DNA of 64,000 nucleotides from Pseudomonas sp. VD-NE ins (GCF_031882575.1 NZ_CP134772.1:4421001-4485000), one strand, 5' to 3'; shown: positions 18,269 to 27,303, counted from the stretch's first letter. Numbers and translations are program-made. Notes: generated from the sequence alone by a model not told the origin.

Positions 18269-18299
18269 CAAAAAAGGCGCCCGATCGGGCGCCTTTTTA
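18269..18299. terminator. Bidirectional rho-independent terminator
   Basis: AAGGCGCCCGATCGGGCGCC forms a perfect GC-rich hairpin flanked by A and T runs on both sides, so it can end transcription from both directions. It separates the RNase T2 gene's downstream side (minus strand) from the upstream region of the PAAR gene. Confidence 0.85.
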
Positions 18300-18318
18300 T
18301 ATGTGGAAACCGCTCAGG

Positions 18319-18984
18319 TTAGCGCGACGGCGGCACGCGAATATCCCCCGCCCGGCACTGGGTTTTCACGCCTTTGCCACAGGCGCCGAACTGCAGATCC
18401 TTGCCCATGCACACGCGCACTTCCGACAGTTCCGGGCCGCTGCAAATGACGGCGATGCCATCGGCTGGAATGCCCGGGTTGGCCTTGCGGAACAGGTCAG
18501 CGATTTCCTGCGCCTCGAAGTAATACGAGGAGCTGAACGGTTGCAGTTCCTGCGGGATTTTCACCGCCGCCACCGCTTTGTCCGCTTCATCCAGATAGCC
18601 CATCGCGCCGAGGCCGCTGCAGGTGCCGTGTTTGGACCATTCGTGGTCGAGCAGTTTCTTGGTCGGGAACAGCATCAGGCCCTGGCTGGTTTGCGCCGCG
18701 TTCAGCGTGGTCAGCGGTGGGCAGGATTCCGGCCAGCCACCCTTGGCGTATTGCGGCCACAAACCGTGCAGCACGAACCCATAACCCTTGCCCGTGCACT
18801 GTGAGTCGTCTTTGTGCGTCAAACAGAAGGTCGGCGACCAGGACAGCGCCAGCAGGTAGTAATCGAACACCCCCGCCACCGATTCCGCCTGGGCTTTGCT
18901 TGACTGTGATTGCCGCGCCGAACTCAAACCGATGCTACCGGCCGTCAGCGCAATCACCGCCAAAATTGTAAACAGCTTTTTCAT
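18319..18984 (-). CDS. Secreted RNase T2 family ribonuclease
   Basis: 221 residues from ATG 18984, which has AAAGGAG eight bases upstream. The longer frame to 19089 is unsupported. A signal peptide (LFTILAVIALTAGSIGLSSA) precedes the mature enzyme. Both active-site segments of the RNase T2 family are present: CAS I (FVLHGLWPQ) and CAS II (HEWSKHGTC). At least seven Cys residues in the mature part fit disulfide formation in the periplasm. The family cleaves RNA through a 2',3'-cyclic phosphate intermediate. A bidirectional terminator lies just downstream. Confidence 0.93.
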   Translation of the reverse strand: MKKLFTILAVIALTAGSIGLSSARQSQSSKAQAESVAGVFDYYLLALSWSPTFCLTHKDDSQCTGKGYGFVLHGLWPQYAKGGWPESCPPLTTLNAAQTSQGLMLFPTKKLLDHEWSKHGTCSGLGAMGYLDEADKAVAAVKIPQELQPFSSSYYFEAQEIADLFRKANPGIPADGIAVICSGPELSEVRVCMGKDLQFGACGKGVKTQCRAGDIRVPPSR

Positions 18985-19149
18985 GTACCCACTCCTTTGG
19001 GACGCTTGCGTCCATGGTTTTCGATCCTGACCGACTTGGCCAGCGCTGATTTCGACACGCTTGTGTTGCAAGCGCATGACGCAAGGCAAAGCCGTACGCC
19101 GTTGAAAGGTCTACGATTAACAGGCAGCCACCAAACCTAGGGAACCAAA

Positions 19150-19620
19150 ATGAGTAAAGCAGACGAACTCGCCGCCAAACTCAAGCAAACCCGGCATACC
19201 CACGCGGATGCGGCACTGGAAATCGATTGCTGGCCTGCTCAGGTGTATGACTTGTACCACCGCATTGAGGCGTGGTTGCAGCCCGTCACCGAAGTAGGAC
19301 TGAAGATTCGGCGAAATCCTACGCATGTTTGCGAAACTTCACCGGATGGTGAGGCGCATGACTACGCAATTGATCAACTGGTGATCGAGGCCAACAATCA
19401 AAGCCTGACATTCGATCCCATTGCGCGGTTTACCGAGGATGGCGCCGGGCGGGTGCAGATTACCCTGCCGGAAAGAAACACTTATCTATTGCGAACCGTC
19501 GATGAACACCACGAAAGCCACTGGTGGTTGCAAACGGTTGAAACCGGTCAGGAACTGGATGCCATCGCCCTGACCGAGAACAATTTGCTGCAGGTAGTGC
19601 AGGAAGGCCTCGGCCTCTAG
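19150..19620 (+). CDS. Conserved hypothetical protein, 156 residues
   Basis: Cytoplasmic-looking, acidic, no signal peptide or membrane segment. A start just after GGAACCAAA is plausible. The N-terminal third is helical (DELAAKLKQTRHTHADAALE), with a WPAQVYDLYHRIEAWLQPV helix, and the rest appears beta-rich, ending in a W-rich segment (ESHWWLQTVETGQELDA). I do not recognise a domain. It is convergent with the LysR gene that follows and is not obviously part of an operon. Confidence 0.65.
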   Translation: MSKADELAAKLKQTRHTHADAALEIDCWPAQVYDLYHRIEAWLQPVTEVGLKIRRNPTHVCETSPDGEAHDYAIDQLVIEANNQSLTFDPIARFTEDGAGRVQITLPERNTYLLRTVDEHHESHWWLQTVETGQELDAIALTENNLLQVVQEGLGL

Positions 19621-19627
19621 CCCCCCA

Positions 19628-20482
19628 TCACTGCCGCCGCGCCGAGCAAAACTCGACGATCACCTGCGAGACCGCATCGAGCATCTGCGGATCAGCGTGA
19701 GGTGCGACAAACAAGCGGAACTGCGCATCCGGCAACGCCGGCAAGCGCTGTTCCGCGCCGAGCGCGGCCATCCCCGGCCCCAACTGACTTGCCGGCATCG
19801 GCGCGACGGCAAATCCGGACAACGCTGCCGCGCGTAACCCGGCGGTGCTCGAACACAGCATCGCGGTGCGCCGGGAAATGCCCGCCTGAGCCAATCGCGT
19901 CAACGCCGCCTCGCGATAAGGACAAGGCTCGGGAAACAGCGCCAGCGGCAAAGGCATCGGCAACTGCGTGACAGGCTGCGCGGCCCACGCCCACACCAGT
20001 GGCTCCTGCCAAAGTAAACGTCCTGACTCGCCGGTTTCACACAGCGAACCGATGACCATCTCCAGATCGCCCTGCTGCATCTGGCCCAGCAACGTCCCCG
20101 GAATATTCACCTGTACTTCGATCTGCATACCGGGATGCTGCGCCGCGCAATCCTGCAATGCGCGTAACAACCGCGCCTCGACGAAATCTTCGGACACGCC
20201 AATCCGCACCCGCCCCTGAAACGGCGTGCGCGTGAGCTGCGCCCAGGCATCGCGGTTCAACGCCAGAATCGTCCGCGCGTAAGCAATCAGGCGTTCACCG
20301 TCGGCGGTGAGTTGCTGAGAACGAGTGGTGCGCTTGAGCAGCGGTTTGCCGATTTGTTCTTCGAGCCGGCGCAGATGGCCGCTGACCGCCGATTGCGTCA
20401 AATGCAGTTTTTCCGCCGCACGGCTGAAGCCGTCCTCATCGACAACGGTGACAAAGGTCTTCAACAACAGGGCGTCGAACAT
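19628..20482 (-). CDS. LysR-family transcriptional regulator
   Basis: 284 residues from ATG 20482 (MFDALLLKTFVTVVDEDGFS). An in-frame GTG six codons upstream lacks a clear ribosome binding site. The winged HTH is typical (SRAAEKLHLTQSAVSGHLRR), followed by a LysR substrate-binding domain (about 90-284). It is divergent from the azoreductase gene, 102 bases away, and most likely controls it, as LysR regulators commonly act on the divergently transcribed neighbour. Confidence 0.88.
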   Translation of the reverse strand: MFDALLLKTFVTVVDEDGFSRAAEKLHLTQSAVSGHLRRLEEQIGKPLLKRTTRSQQLTADGERLIAYARTILALNRDAWAQLTRTPFQGRVRIGVSEDFVEARLLRALQDCAAQHPGMQIEVQVNIPGTLLGQMQQGDLEMVIGSLCETGESGRLLWQEPLVWAWAAQPVTQLPMPLPLALFPEPCPYREAALTRLAQAGISRRTAMLCSSTAGLRAAALSGFAVAPMPASQLGPGMAALGAEQRLPALPDAQFRLFVAPHADPQMLDAVSQVIVEFCSARRQ

Positions 20483-20584
20483 AGTGAGATACGTGATCAA
20501 TAGCCAATTTATTCACGATTTATAGTTTGATACGCGCTATGTTGCAATGCCTCGCACTCACTCCCCCGACTGCCGAGGCTTCAC

Positions 20585-21226
20585 GTGACCACCCTTCTGC
20601 ACATTGAATGTTCACCGCGCAAACAACGCTCCGCGTCACTGCAAGTGGCGCGCAGCTTTATCGATCGCTATCTGCAGCATCATCCGCAGACCCAGGTCGA
20701 AACCCTCGACCTTTGGGGCATATCGCTGCCGGAGTTCGGCGAGGACGCAATGGACGCCAAGTACGCCGGCCTCTATGGCACACCACTGACGACCGCCCAG
20801 CAATCGGCGTGGAATGAGCTCAAGCACCTCGCCGCTTACCTGCATCGCGCCGACCTGATTGTGCTGTCGGTGCCGCTGTGGAATTTCAGCATTCCGTACA
20901 AGCTCAAACACTTCATCGACCTGGTGTCGCAGAAAGACATCCTCTTCAGTTTCGACCCGCAACACGGCCTGCAAGGTCTGCTGAAAAACAAAATCGCCGT
21001 CGGTGCCTATGCCTGCGGGATGGATTTTTCGGCGCAGTCGACCACACCGGCCGAGCGCTTCGATTTTCAGAAACCCTACGTGGCCGCCTGGCTCGAGTTT
21101 ATCGGCATCAGCGATGTGCATGAATTACGTGTCGAGAAGACCATTCTCGGCGAAGACGTCGACCGTGAGTCGCGGCTGGCTGCCTCACAACGGGCGCGGG
21201 ATCTGGCCGATCAGCTCGCCTGCTGA
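20585..21226 (+). CDS. azoR: FMN-dependent NADH-azoreductase
   Basis: 213 residues, the usual length of AzoR/AcpD proteins. The flavodoxin-like FMN phosphate loop is at the N-terminus (SPRKQRSASLQVARSF). The isoalloxazine-binding segment is VPLWNFSIPYKLKHFIDLV (about residues 97-115), a diagnostic AzoR signature. It reduces azo compounds and quinones with NADH through bound FMN. The gene starts GTG ('cacGTGACC') and is divergent from a LysR gene. Start position 20585 gives the N-terminal MTTLLHIECSPR expected for the family. Confidence 0.9.
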   Translation: MTTLLHIECSPRKQRSASLQVARSFIDRYLQHHPQTQVETLDLWGISLPEFGEDAMDAKYAGLYGTPLTTAQQSAWNELKHLAAYLHRADLIVLSVPLWNFSIPYKLKHFIDLVSQKDILFSFDPQHGLQGLLKNKIAVGAYACGMDFSAQSTTPAERFDFQKPYVAAWLEFIGISDVHELRVEKTILGEDVDRESRLAASQRARDLADQLAC

Positions 21227-21330
21227 AGCGGCCAAGACAGTCATCCGCCGATCAGCGACCCGTTCTGATGACACTCACTAAAGGCTTTTACTACACTGGG
21301 CCACCTTCCCTTTCAGAAGCCCCCAGCTCA

Positions 21331-22122
21331 ATGACAATTCTAAAAAGCATGATGACTCTCTGCGGTGCGCTGACATTGGCCACCGCCGTTCAGGCCCAAG
21401 AACCCCCTTCGCACCTCGACAGCATCCAGCAACAAGGCCAGTTGCGCGTGTGCACCACCGGCGACTACAAGCCCTACACCTTCAAACGCCCCGACGGCGA
21501 TTTCGAAGGCATCGACATCGCCATGGCCCGTTCGCTGGCCGACAGCCTCGGGGTCAAAGTCGAATGGGTGCAAACCACCTGGAAAACCCTGATGCCGGAC
21601 ATGCAGGCCGGCAAGTGCGACATCGGCATGGGTGGTATCTCGGTGATCCTCGAAAGGCAGAAAAAAGCCTACTTCAGCAACACCCTCGACACCGACGGCA
21701 AGATCCCGCTGGTGCGTTGCGCCGATGTCAGCAAGTACCAGACAATCGAGCAGATCAACCAGCCCAACGTGCGTCTGGTCGAACCCGCCGGCGGTACCAA
21801 CGAAGCCTTCGTCCACGCCTTCCTGCCCAAAGCGCAACTGGCGCTGCACGACAACGTGACAATCTTCCAGCAACTGCTCGACAACCAGGCCGACGTGATG
21901 ATCACCGACGCCTCGGAAGCGCTGTATCAGCAGAAACTCAAACCTGGCCTGTGCGCGGTTAATCCGCATCAGTACATGCAGTACGGCGAGAAGGCTTATC
22001 TGCTGCCGCGCGATGACATCAGCTGGAAACTGTACGTCGATCAGTGGCTGCACTTGAGCAAAGTCACCGGCAAGTATCAGCAAACCCTGAGCGAGTGGAT
22101 CGCCGTACCGGCCGCGCAGTAA
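21331..22122 (+). CDS. Periplasmic cyclohexadienyl dehydratase-like (PheC-type) solute-binding-fold protein
   Basis: 263 residues from ATG 21331; an upstream ATG at 21268 would put 21 non-signal residues before the signal peptide. The signal peptide ends near AVQA. The mature protein follows the PheC pattern: LDSIQQQGQLRVCTTGDYKP, the GMGGISVILERQKKAYFS segment, EPAGGTNEAF and ITDASEAL. PheC enzymes use an amino-acid-binding-protein fold to convert prephenate or arogenate to phenylpyruvate or phenylalanine. The Glu in TDxxEA, at the position of the catalytic acid in PheC, is retained. No ABC permease genes are adjacent, which favours an enzyme or orphan binding protein. Dehydratase activity is inferred. 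Confidence 0.75.
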   Translation: MTILKSMMTLCGALTLATAVQAQEPPSHLDSIQQQGQLRVCTTGDYKPYTFKRPDGDFEGIDIAMARSLADSLGVKVEWVQTTWKTLMPDMQAGKCDIGMGGISVILERQKKAYFSNTLDTDGKIPLVRCADVSKYQTIEQINQPNVRLVEPAGGTNEAFVHAFLPKAQLALHDNVTIFQQLLDNQADVMITDASEALYQQKLKPGLCAVNPHQYMQYGEKAYLLPRDDISWKLYVDQWLHLSKVTGKYQQTLSEWIAVPAAQ

Positions 22123-22125
22123 TCC

Positions 22126-22338
22126 TCAATCGTCATGCAACATGCCGGAGCTGTATTGATTGAGACTGCTGCCGATACTGTTGCCGCCGAACTTCAACGT
22201 ATTGGCGTTACGCCCCTCCGGCGACTGACAGTCGCTGGAGAAACAACGGGTGGTGGTCAAACCACCCGCGCCGGAACAGGCACTCAACACCGATACTGCA
22301 GCAGCAATCAACAGCACTTTGACGACATTCAGGCGCAT
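22126..22338 (-). CDS. Small predicted lipoprotein
   Basis: 70 residues. A lipobox (LSAC) follows a hydrophobic core (VLLIAAAVSVLS), so Cys21 should be lipidated. The mature part (GGLTTTRCFSSDCQSPEGRN) has two more Cys residues and no recognisable domain. It ends four bases past the convergent PheC-like gene, with tail-to-tail arrangement and no terminator between them. Function unknown. Confidence 0.7.
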   Translation of the reverse strand: MRLNVVKVLLIAAAVSVLSACSGAGGLTTTRCFSSDCQSPEGRNANTLKFGGNSIGSSLNQYSSGMLHDD

Positions 22339-22474
22339 GGCACGATTCCCCTCGGGATGAACAGCGACGATCTTGTCTCAGCAGACTAGGCCTGCTTCGC
22401 ACGCGGCAAGATGAAACTTTGCTGATCGACAGCGCGCGTTCAGAATCGACAACCTGCCTGACAAGGATCGCCAC

Positions 22475-22885
22475 ATGCAATCGGATCAGCGCTATTTAAC
22501 GCCGGGAGGCCCAAGCTTGAAACGAGAGCTGAGTCCAGCCGACTTATACAAAATCCGCGCAGCCCTCTCCGACATCTTCGTCGACAGCGGCGTCGATTAC
22601 CCCTACATCGCCCGCGAAGTCGAAGGCTACGACCCGGAACAAGTCAAAGACATTCTGTATGCAGAAGTTGCCGTCGTCTGCGCCGGAAATCTGGAATGCG
22701 TACTCCCGCCGGTCTGGACAGGATTCGAACCTGACTCATTGAACCGGGATATCGAGCAGATGCTGCTCGCAAACAAGCACAGCTGGATTCGGCGGCAACT
22801 TCACAAGATCCACACCGCATGGTTGCGGTTTAGTTATCGGCAAGTCTGGGCAGAGATTACCGCTCACTGCAAAGGCTGGAGTTAA
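22475..22885 (+). CDS. DUF7079-like conserved hypothetical protein
   Basis: 136 residues with AAGGA seven bases before the ATG. The core ADLYKIRAALSDIFVDSGVD followed by YPYIAREVEGYDPEQVKDIL and the LPPVWTGFEPDSLNRDI region resembles DUF7079 proteins of Pseudomonas (assignment from memory, not searched). No membrane or signal segment. A helix-rich, cytoplasmic protein of unknown role, standing alone between two minus-strand genes. Confidence 0.62.
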   Translation: MQSDQRYLTPGGPSLKRELSPADLYKIRAALSDIFVDSGVDYPYIAREVEGYDPEQVKDILYAEVAVVCAGNLECVLPPVWTGFEPDSLNRDIEQMLLANKHSWIRRQLHKIHTAWLRFSYRQVWAEITAHCKGWS

Positions 22886-22962
22886 TACAGCCCTGCGTGG
22901 CAATGGCGCATCAACAACCTACAACGCGTTGAAACTGAAAAGATGATTGCCCCTCTGCCCAC

Positions 22963-23463
22963 TCAGTCCTTTCCCGGTTTAGGAATAGCAATCCGGCTCC
23001 CGGTCTTGACCTCGCGCAATGCCAGGCTGGACTGAATGGAGGCAATCCCCACCTGACGCCTCAGCACCTGCTCGATGAAATCGCTGTAGCTATCAAGATC
23101 CTCCGCCAACACCTGCAACACATAATCGGCATCGCCGGTGATCTTGTGGCAGGCCACCACCTGCGGCAATTGCGCAATCACCGCCTCGAAAGCGTCCGGC
23201 GCGTGGTCGGCGTGGGTGGAAAAACGAATGTGCACGAACGCCATGATATCCAGCCCGAGCATTCGCCGATCGAGGTTGGCCTGATAGCCCTTGATCACCC
23301 CGGCCTCCTCCATGCGCTTGCGCCGCCGCCAGCACGGCGTAAGGCTCAGCGACAGCCGCTCGCTGAGTTCCGCGTTGGAAACGCTGGCGTCTTCCTGCAG
23401 CAATTCAAGAATCGCCAGATCGGTCTCATCGAGACTGATGCGTTTGGATGTTTTTTTCTGCAT
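22963..23463 (-). CDS. Lrp/AsnC-family transcriptional regulator
   Basis: 166 residues from ATG 23463; the upstream frame to 23514 is not part of the family. N-terminal HTH (LDETDLAILELLQEDASVSN, then AELSERLSLSLTPCWRRRKR) is followed by the RAM/AsnC ligand-binding domain (about 75-150, GDADYVLQVLAEDLDSYSDF). It is divergent from the deacetylase gene, 120 bases away. In this family the regulator usually senses an amino acid and controls the adjacent catabolic gene, so it likely governs the deacetylase/cyclodeaminase/permease cluster. Confidence 0.92.
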   Translation of the reverse strand: MQKKTSKRISLDETDLAILELLQEDASVSNAELSERLSLSLTPCWRRRKRMEEAGVIKGYQANLDRRMLGLDIMAFVHIRFSTHADHAPDAFEAVIAQLPQVVACHKITGDADYVLQVLAEDLDSYSDFIEQVLRRQVGIASIQSSLALREVKTGSRIAIPKPGKD

Positions 23464-23582
23464 AACGCCATTCCTGAGTAAAAACGCCCGAATAATCAAC
23501 TGAATCACGAACACAAAGCAAAGAAAGCGCAGCCCAGCCGGAACAGAATATTTGCACTGGCCAACAATAACGGATGCGCAGA

Positions 23583-24617
23583 ATGTTTACAGTTTTCAGT
23601 GATTCCCACCGGTTGCACCACGGCACCGAATTGAAAGACGGCGTGCTCAAACCGTCGTTCGAACAACCGAGTCGCGCCGACACCGTGCACAACCGCGTGA
23701 AACAGGTCGGCCTCGGGCAGATCGTCGAACCGCGCGCGTTTGACCGCTCGTGCTACGTCAACGCGCACAGCGAGCGCTACGTCAGTTTTCTCGAAACTGC
23801 CTGGAGCGAATGGTGCGCCACCGGTCGCACTCACGATGCCTTGCCGCTGATATGGCCGGTGCGCGATCTGGCCGGCGAGCAGGTGCCGACGTTCATCGAC
23901 GGCAAGCTCGGCTTCTATGCCATGGACGCCGGTTCGCCGATCACCGCGACGACCTGGCAAGCGGTGAAAACCAGCGCCGACATCGCCCTCACCGGCCTGG
24001 CCCTGCTCGATGAAGGCCACGACAGCGCCTTCGCCCTGTGCCGCCCGCCCGGCCATCACGCCGCGCGCGAATACATGGGCGGTTATTGCTACCTCAACAA
24101 CGCCGCGATTGCCGCGCAGCAAGCCATCACCCAAGGCGCCAAACGTGTCGCGGTGCTCGACGTCGACTTCCATCACGGCAACGGCACGCAGAACATTTTT
24201 TATCAGCGCAGCGACGTCATGTTCGTCTCGTTGCACGGCGAACCGGCGGTGTCCTATCCGTACTTCTCGGGCTACAGCCACGAAGTCGGCGCGGGTGCAG
24301 GCGAGGGTTACAACCTCAACTATCCATTGCCGAAAAACACCACGTGGGAGAGCTATCGCAACGCCCTGCTCCACGCCTGCAAAAAACTCCAGCAGTTCGC
24401 GCCTGAAGTGCTGGTGATTTCCCTCGGTGTCGACACGTTCAAGGACGACCCCATCAGCCACTTCCTGCTGGAGAGCGAGGACTTCATCGGCATCGGTGAA
24501 CTGATCGCCAGCGTCGGCTGCCCGACTCTGTTCGTCATGGAGGGCGGCTACATGGTCGATGAAATCGGCATCAATGCCGTCAACGTGCTGCACGGTTTCG
24601 AGAGCAAACGCAGCTGA
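23583..24617 (+). CDS. Acetylpolyamine deacetylase (class II histone deacetylase family)
   Basis: 344 residues from MFTVFSDSH; an ATG three codons earlier gives the less typical MRRMF. Catalytic motifs are complete: RPPGHHA (from about residue 154, the tandem His pair), DVDFHHGNGTQ (about 193-203, zinc ligands Asp and His), and GVDTFKDDP (second Asp ligand). The extended loop between residues 85 and 110 fits the acetylpolyamine amidohydrolase group (AphA/AphB of Pseudomonas), which deacetylates acetylputrescine or acetylcadaverine. An ornithine cyclodeaminase-like gene follows by 50 bases and an amino-acid permease after that, so this is a small-amine or amino-acid catabolic cluster. Confidence 0.88.
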   Translation: MFTVFSDSHRLHHGTELKDGVLKPSFEQPSRADTVHNRVKQVGLGQIVEPRAFDRSCYVNAHSERYVSFLETAWSEWCATGRTHDALPLIWPVRDLAGEQVPTFIDGKLGFYAMDAGSPITATTWQAVKTSADIALTGLALLDEGHDSAFALCRPPGHHAAREYMGGYCYLNNAAIAAQQAITQGAKRVAVLDVDFHHGNGTQNIFYQRSDVMFVSLHGEPAVSYPYFSGYSHEVGAGAGEGYNLNYPLPKNTTWESYRNALLHACKKLQQFAPEVLVISLGVDTFKDDPISHFLLESEDFIGIGELIASVGCPTLFVMEGGYMVDEIGINAVNVLHGFESKRS

Positions 24618-24667
24618 GCCAACTCGCGCTCTACAACCTTTCAATGACTGGATCGGAGAACAAGAAC

Positions 24668-25720
24668 ATGACGCTTTTTATTGATGTCGATGATGCTGCA
24701 CGCCTGTTCACCCAAGTCGGTATCCGCCGCGCCATTCGCGAAATGGCCGGCTACATCGAAGCGGACTACGCACGCTGGGCGCAGTTTGATAAATCGCCGC
24801 GCACGGCCAATCACTCGGCGGACGGCGTGATCGAGTTGATGCCCACCGACGATGGCCAGCAGTACTCGTTCAAATACGTTAACGGCCACCCGAACAACGG
24901 CCAGCAGAACTTGCTCACGGTCATGGCCTTCGGTCTGCTGGCCGATGTGCAAAGTGGCTATCCGACCCTGCTCAGCGAACTGACTTTGACCACCGCCGTG
25001 CGCACCGCCGCAACCTCCGCGCTGGTCGCGCAATCGCTGGCTCGTCCGGGTGCGACCTCAATGGCCCTGATTGGCAACGGTGCGCAAAGCGAATTTCAGG
25101 CGTTGGCCTTTCACGAAATGCTGGGCATCAACGAAATCCGCATCTTCGATATCGATCGCGACGCTTCACTCAAGTTGAAGCACAACCTCGCCGCTTTCCC
25201 AGGGATCGAAGTGATTCTGGCCAGTTCGGTGAAGGACGCGGTCAAGGGCGCGGACATCGTCACCACGGTCACCGCCGACAAAGCCTACGCAACGATTCTG
25301 ACCCCCGAAATGATCGAGCCCGGCATGCACATCAACGCGGTCGGCGGTGACTGCCCGGGTAAAACCGAACTGCACGCCGACATCCTGCGCAACGCTCGGG
25401 TCATCGTCGAGTTCGAGCCGCAAACGCGCGTTGAAGGCGACATTCAGCAACTGGCAGCCGATTCCCCGGTGATCGAGTTTTTCCGGATTGTGCAGGGCGA
25501 AGTCGCCGGACGCGAAAACGATACGCAGGTGACGGTCTTCGATTCGGTGGGTTTTGCCCTGGAAGACTTTTCCTCACTGCGCTACCTGAAAGACCTGGCC
25601 CATGCGCAGCAAATCGGCCAACGCATCCACCTGGTGCCGACGCCGGCCAACATCAAAAACCTCTTCCAATTGCTGGATCCGCAACCGGCCAAAGCCTCGC
25701 GTCTGCGCACCGTCAGTTGA
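24668..25720 (+). CDS. Ornithine cyclodeaminase/mu-crystallin family protein
   Basis: 350 residues from ATG 24668, with GGAG upstream at proper spacing; an earlier ATG at 24644 lacks this. The NAD-binding segment is MALIGNGAQSEFQALAFHEM (Rossmann glycines). HINAVGGDCPGKTELHADIL forms the conserved substrate-side block, and KYVNGHPNNGQQNL the N-terminal substrate site with its Lys. Such enzymes deaminate ornithine to proline. The length of 350 fits the ornithine-specific branch rather than short lysine/alanine dehydrogenase variants, but activity needs testing. It follows the acetylpolyamine deacetylase in the same direction. Confidence 0.85.
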   Translation: MTLFIDVDDAARLFTQVGIRRAIREMAGYIEADYARWAQFDKSPRTANHSADGVIELMPTDDGQQYSFKYVNGHPNNGQQNLLTVMAFGLLADVQSGYPTLLSELTLTTAVRTAATSALVAQSLARPGATSMALIGNGAQSEFQALAFHEMLGINEIRIFDIDRDASLKLKHNLAAFPGIEVILASSVKDAVKGADIVTTVTADKAYATILTPEMIEPGMHINAVGGDCPGKTELHADILRNARVIVEFEPQTRVEGDIQQLAADSPVIEFFRIVQGEVAGRENDTQVTVFDSVGFALEDFSSLRYLKDLAHAQQIGQRIHLVPTPANIKNLFQLLDPQPAKASRLRTVS

Positions 25721-25724
25721 TCGC

Positions 25725-25753
25725 AATCGCCGCCCCCACCACAGGGGGCGATT
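25725..25753 (+). terminator. GC-rich hairpin after the cyclodeaminase gene
   Basis: AATCGC..CCCCC pairs with GGGGGCGATT across a short ACCACA loop, with one bulge. There is no long T run, so it may only attenuate transcription into the permease gene 90 bases downstream. Confidence 0.45.
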
Positions 25754-25844
25754 CACCTTGTGATTAGCCGCTGCACCTCTAACAAGAACGCTCGACACCT
25801 ACTTTCTGCCAAAACTCAAAAACATAAAATCAAGAGGTTTTGCA

Positions 25845-27260
25845 ATGAAATCGACCCCTTCCGGGCTGCCTGAACAGCCCGCGCTGCAGCGCACGCTGAG
25901 CAATCGTCACATCCAGTTAATGGCCATGGGCGGTGCCATCGGTACCGGCCTGTTCATGGGCTCCGGGAAGATCATCGCCCTCTCCGGAACGTCGATCATC
26001 CTCATCTACATGATCATCGGCCTGTTCGTGTTTTTCGTCATGCGCGCCATGGGCGAAATGCTCCTGTCCAACCTCAACTTCAAAACCTTCGCCGACTTCG
26101 CCGGCGCCTACCTCGGCCCGCGCGCGGCGTTCTTTCTCGGCTGGTCGTACTGGCTGAGCTGGAGCGTGGCGGTGATCGGCGACGCCGTCGTGGTCGGTGG
26201 ATTCTTCCAGTACTGGTTCCCCGACGTCCCGGCGTGGATACCCGCCGTCGGCATGCTGGCGACCCTGTTCGCGTTGAACGTGCTGACCGTCAGGCTGTTC
26301 GGTGAGGTGGAATTCTGGTTCGCGATCATCAAGATCATTGCCGTCGTGACCCTGATCGGCGTCAGCACCGTGCTGATCGCCAGCTCCTTCGTCTCACCCA
26401 GTGGCGTCACCGCGTCCCTGAGTCACCTGGTGGACAAACAGGCGGCGTTCCCCAACGGTTTGTTCGGCTTCTTCGCCGGATTTCAAATGGCGATCTTCTC
26501 CTTCGCCGGCACCGAGCTGATCGGCACCGCCGCCGCTGAAACCCGCTCGCCAGAGAAGACCTTGCCCAAAGCGATCAACTCGATTCCGCTGCGAATCATC
26601 CTGTTCTACGTGCTGGCGCTGACCTGCATTATCGCCGTGACCTCGTGGCAACAGGTTTCTCCAGTCAAAAGCCCCTTTGTCGAACTGTTCCTCGTCGCCG
26701 GATTTCCCGCAGCGGCCGGCATCGTCAACTTCGTGGTCCTGACCTCGGCCGCCTCCTCGGCCAACAGCGGCGTGTTCTCCTCGAGCCGCATGCTGTTCGG
26801 ACTGGCCAACCAAGACAACGCCCCCGGCCTATTCCGCCGACTGTCGAGCAACAGCGTGCCGCTGCTGAGCCTGGCGTTCACCACGCTGTTGATGCTGGTG
26901 GGTGTGCTGGTGCTGTTCATCGTGCCGGAAGTCATGACCGCGTTCACCATCGTCTCCACCGTGTCGGCGATTCTGGTGATCTTCACCTGGTCGACCATCC
27001 TCGCGTCTTACATCGCCTACCGCAAAAAACGCCCGGATCTGCATGCGAAGTCGGCTTACAAGATGCCCGGCGGCGTGCCGATGGCTTGGTTCTCGCTGGC
27101 GTTTTTGGGGTTTGTGCTGGGGTTGCTGGCGTTGAGGCCTGACACGCGGATTGCGCTGATGGTGATGCCGGGGTGGTTTGTCTGGTTGGGGATTGCTTAC
27201 CAGCTGACGCGGTTGAGGAAGCCGAAATCTGCGGTTGAGTCGGCGGGTCAGTTTGGCTAG
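25845..27260 (+). CDS. Amino-acid permease, APC superfamily AAT group (CycA-like)
   Basis: 471 residues with 12 hydrophobic segments; AAGAGG precedes the ATG. The signature LSNRHIQLMAMGGAIGTGLF and the SPEKTLPKAINSIPLRIILF segment are those of the AAT family. The middle part (LTSAASSANSGVFSSSRMLF) and the sequence around it resemble E. coli CycA, which imports D-serine, D-alanine and glycine with protons. Given the neighbouring ornithine/polyamine genes, an ornithine, proline or small neutral amino-acid substrate is also possible. A strong terminator follows. Confidence 0.88.
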   Translation: MKSTPSGLPEQPALQRTLSNRHIQLMAMGGAIGTGLFMGSGKIIALSGTSIILIYMIIGLFVFFVMRAMGEMLLSNLNFKTFADFAGAYLGPRAAFFLGWSYWLSWSVAVIGDAVVVGGFFQYWFPDVPAWIPAVGMLATLFALNVLTVRLFGEVEFWFAIIKIIAVVTLIGVSTVLIASSFVSPSGVTASLSHLVDKQAAFPNGLFGFFAGFQMAIFSFAGTELIGTAAAETRSPEKTLPKAINSIPLRIILFYVLALTCIIAVTSWQQVSPVKSPFVELFLVAGFPAAAGIVNFVVLTSAASSANSGVFSSSRMLFGLANQDNAPGLFRRLSSNSVPLLSLAFTTLLMLVGVLVLFIVPEVMTAFTIVSTVSAILVIFTWSTILASYIAYRKKRPDLHAKSAYKMPGGVPMAWFSLAFLGFVLGLLALRPDTRIALMVMPGWFVWLGIAYQLTRLRKPKSAVESAGQFG

Positions 27261-27271
27261 ATGTGCAAGCG

Positions 27272-27303
27272 AAAGCCGTCACCTTAAAGTGACGGCTTTT
27301 GGT
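27272..27303 (+). terminator. Rho-independent terminator
   Basis: AAAGCCGTCAC and GTGACGGCTTT form an 11-bp perfect stem with a six-base loop and a T run, directly after the permease gene. It ends the amino-acid cluster and, by symmetry, can act for the convergent DUF6124 gene. Confidence 0.92.
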
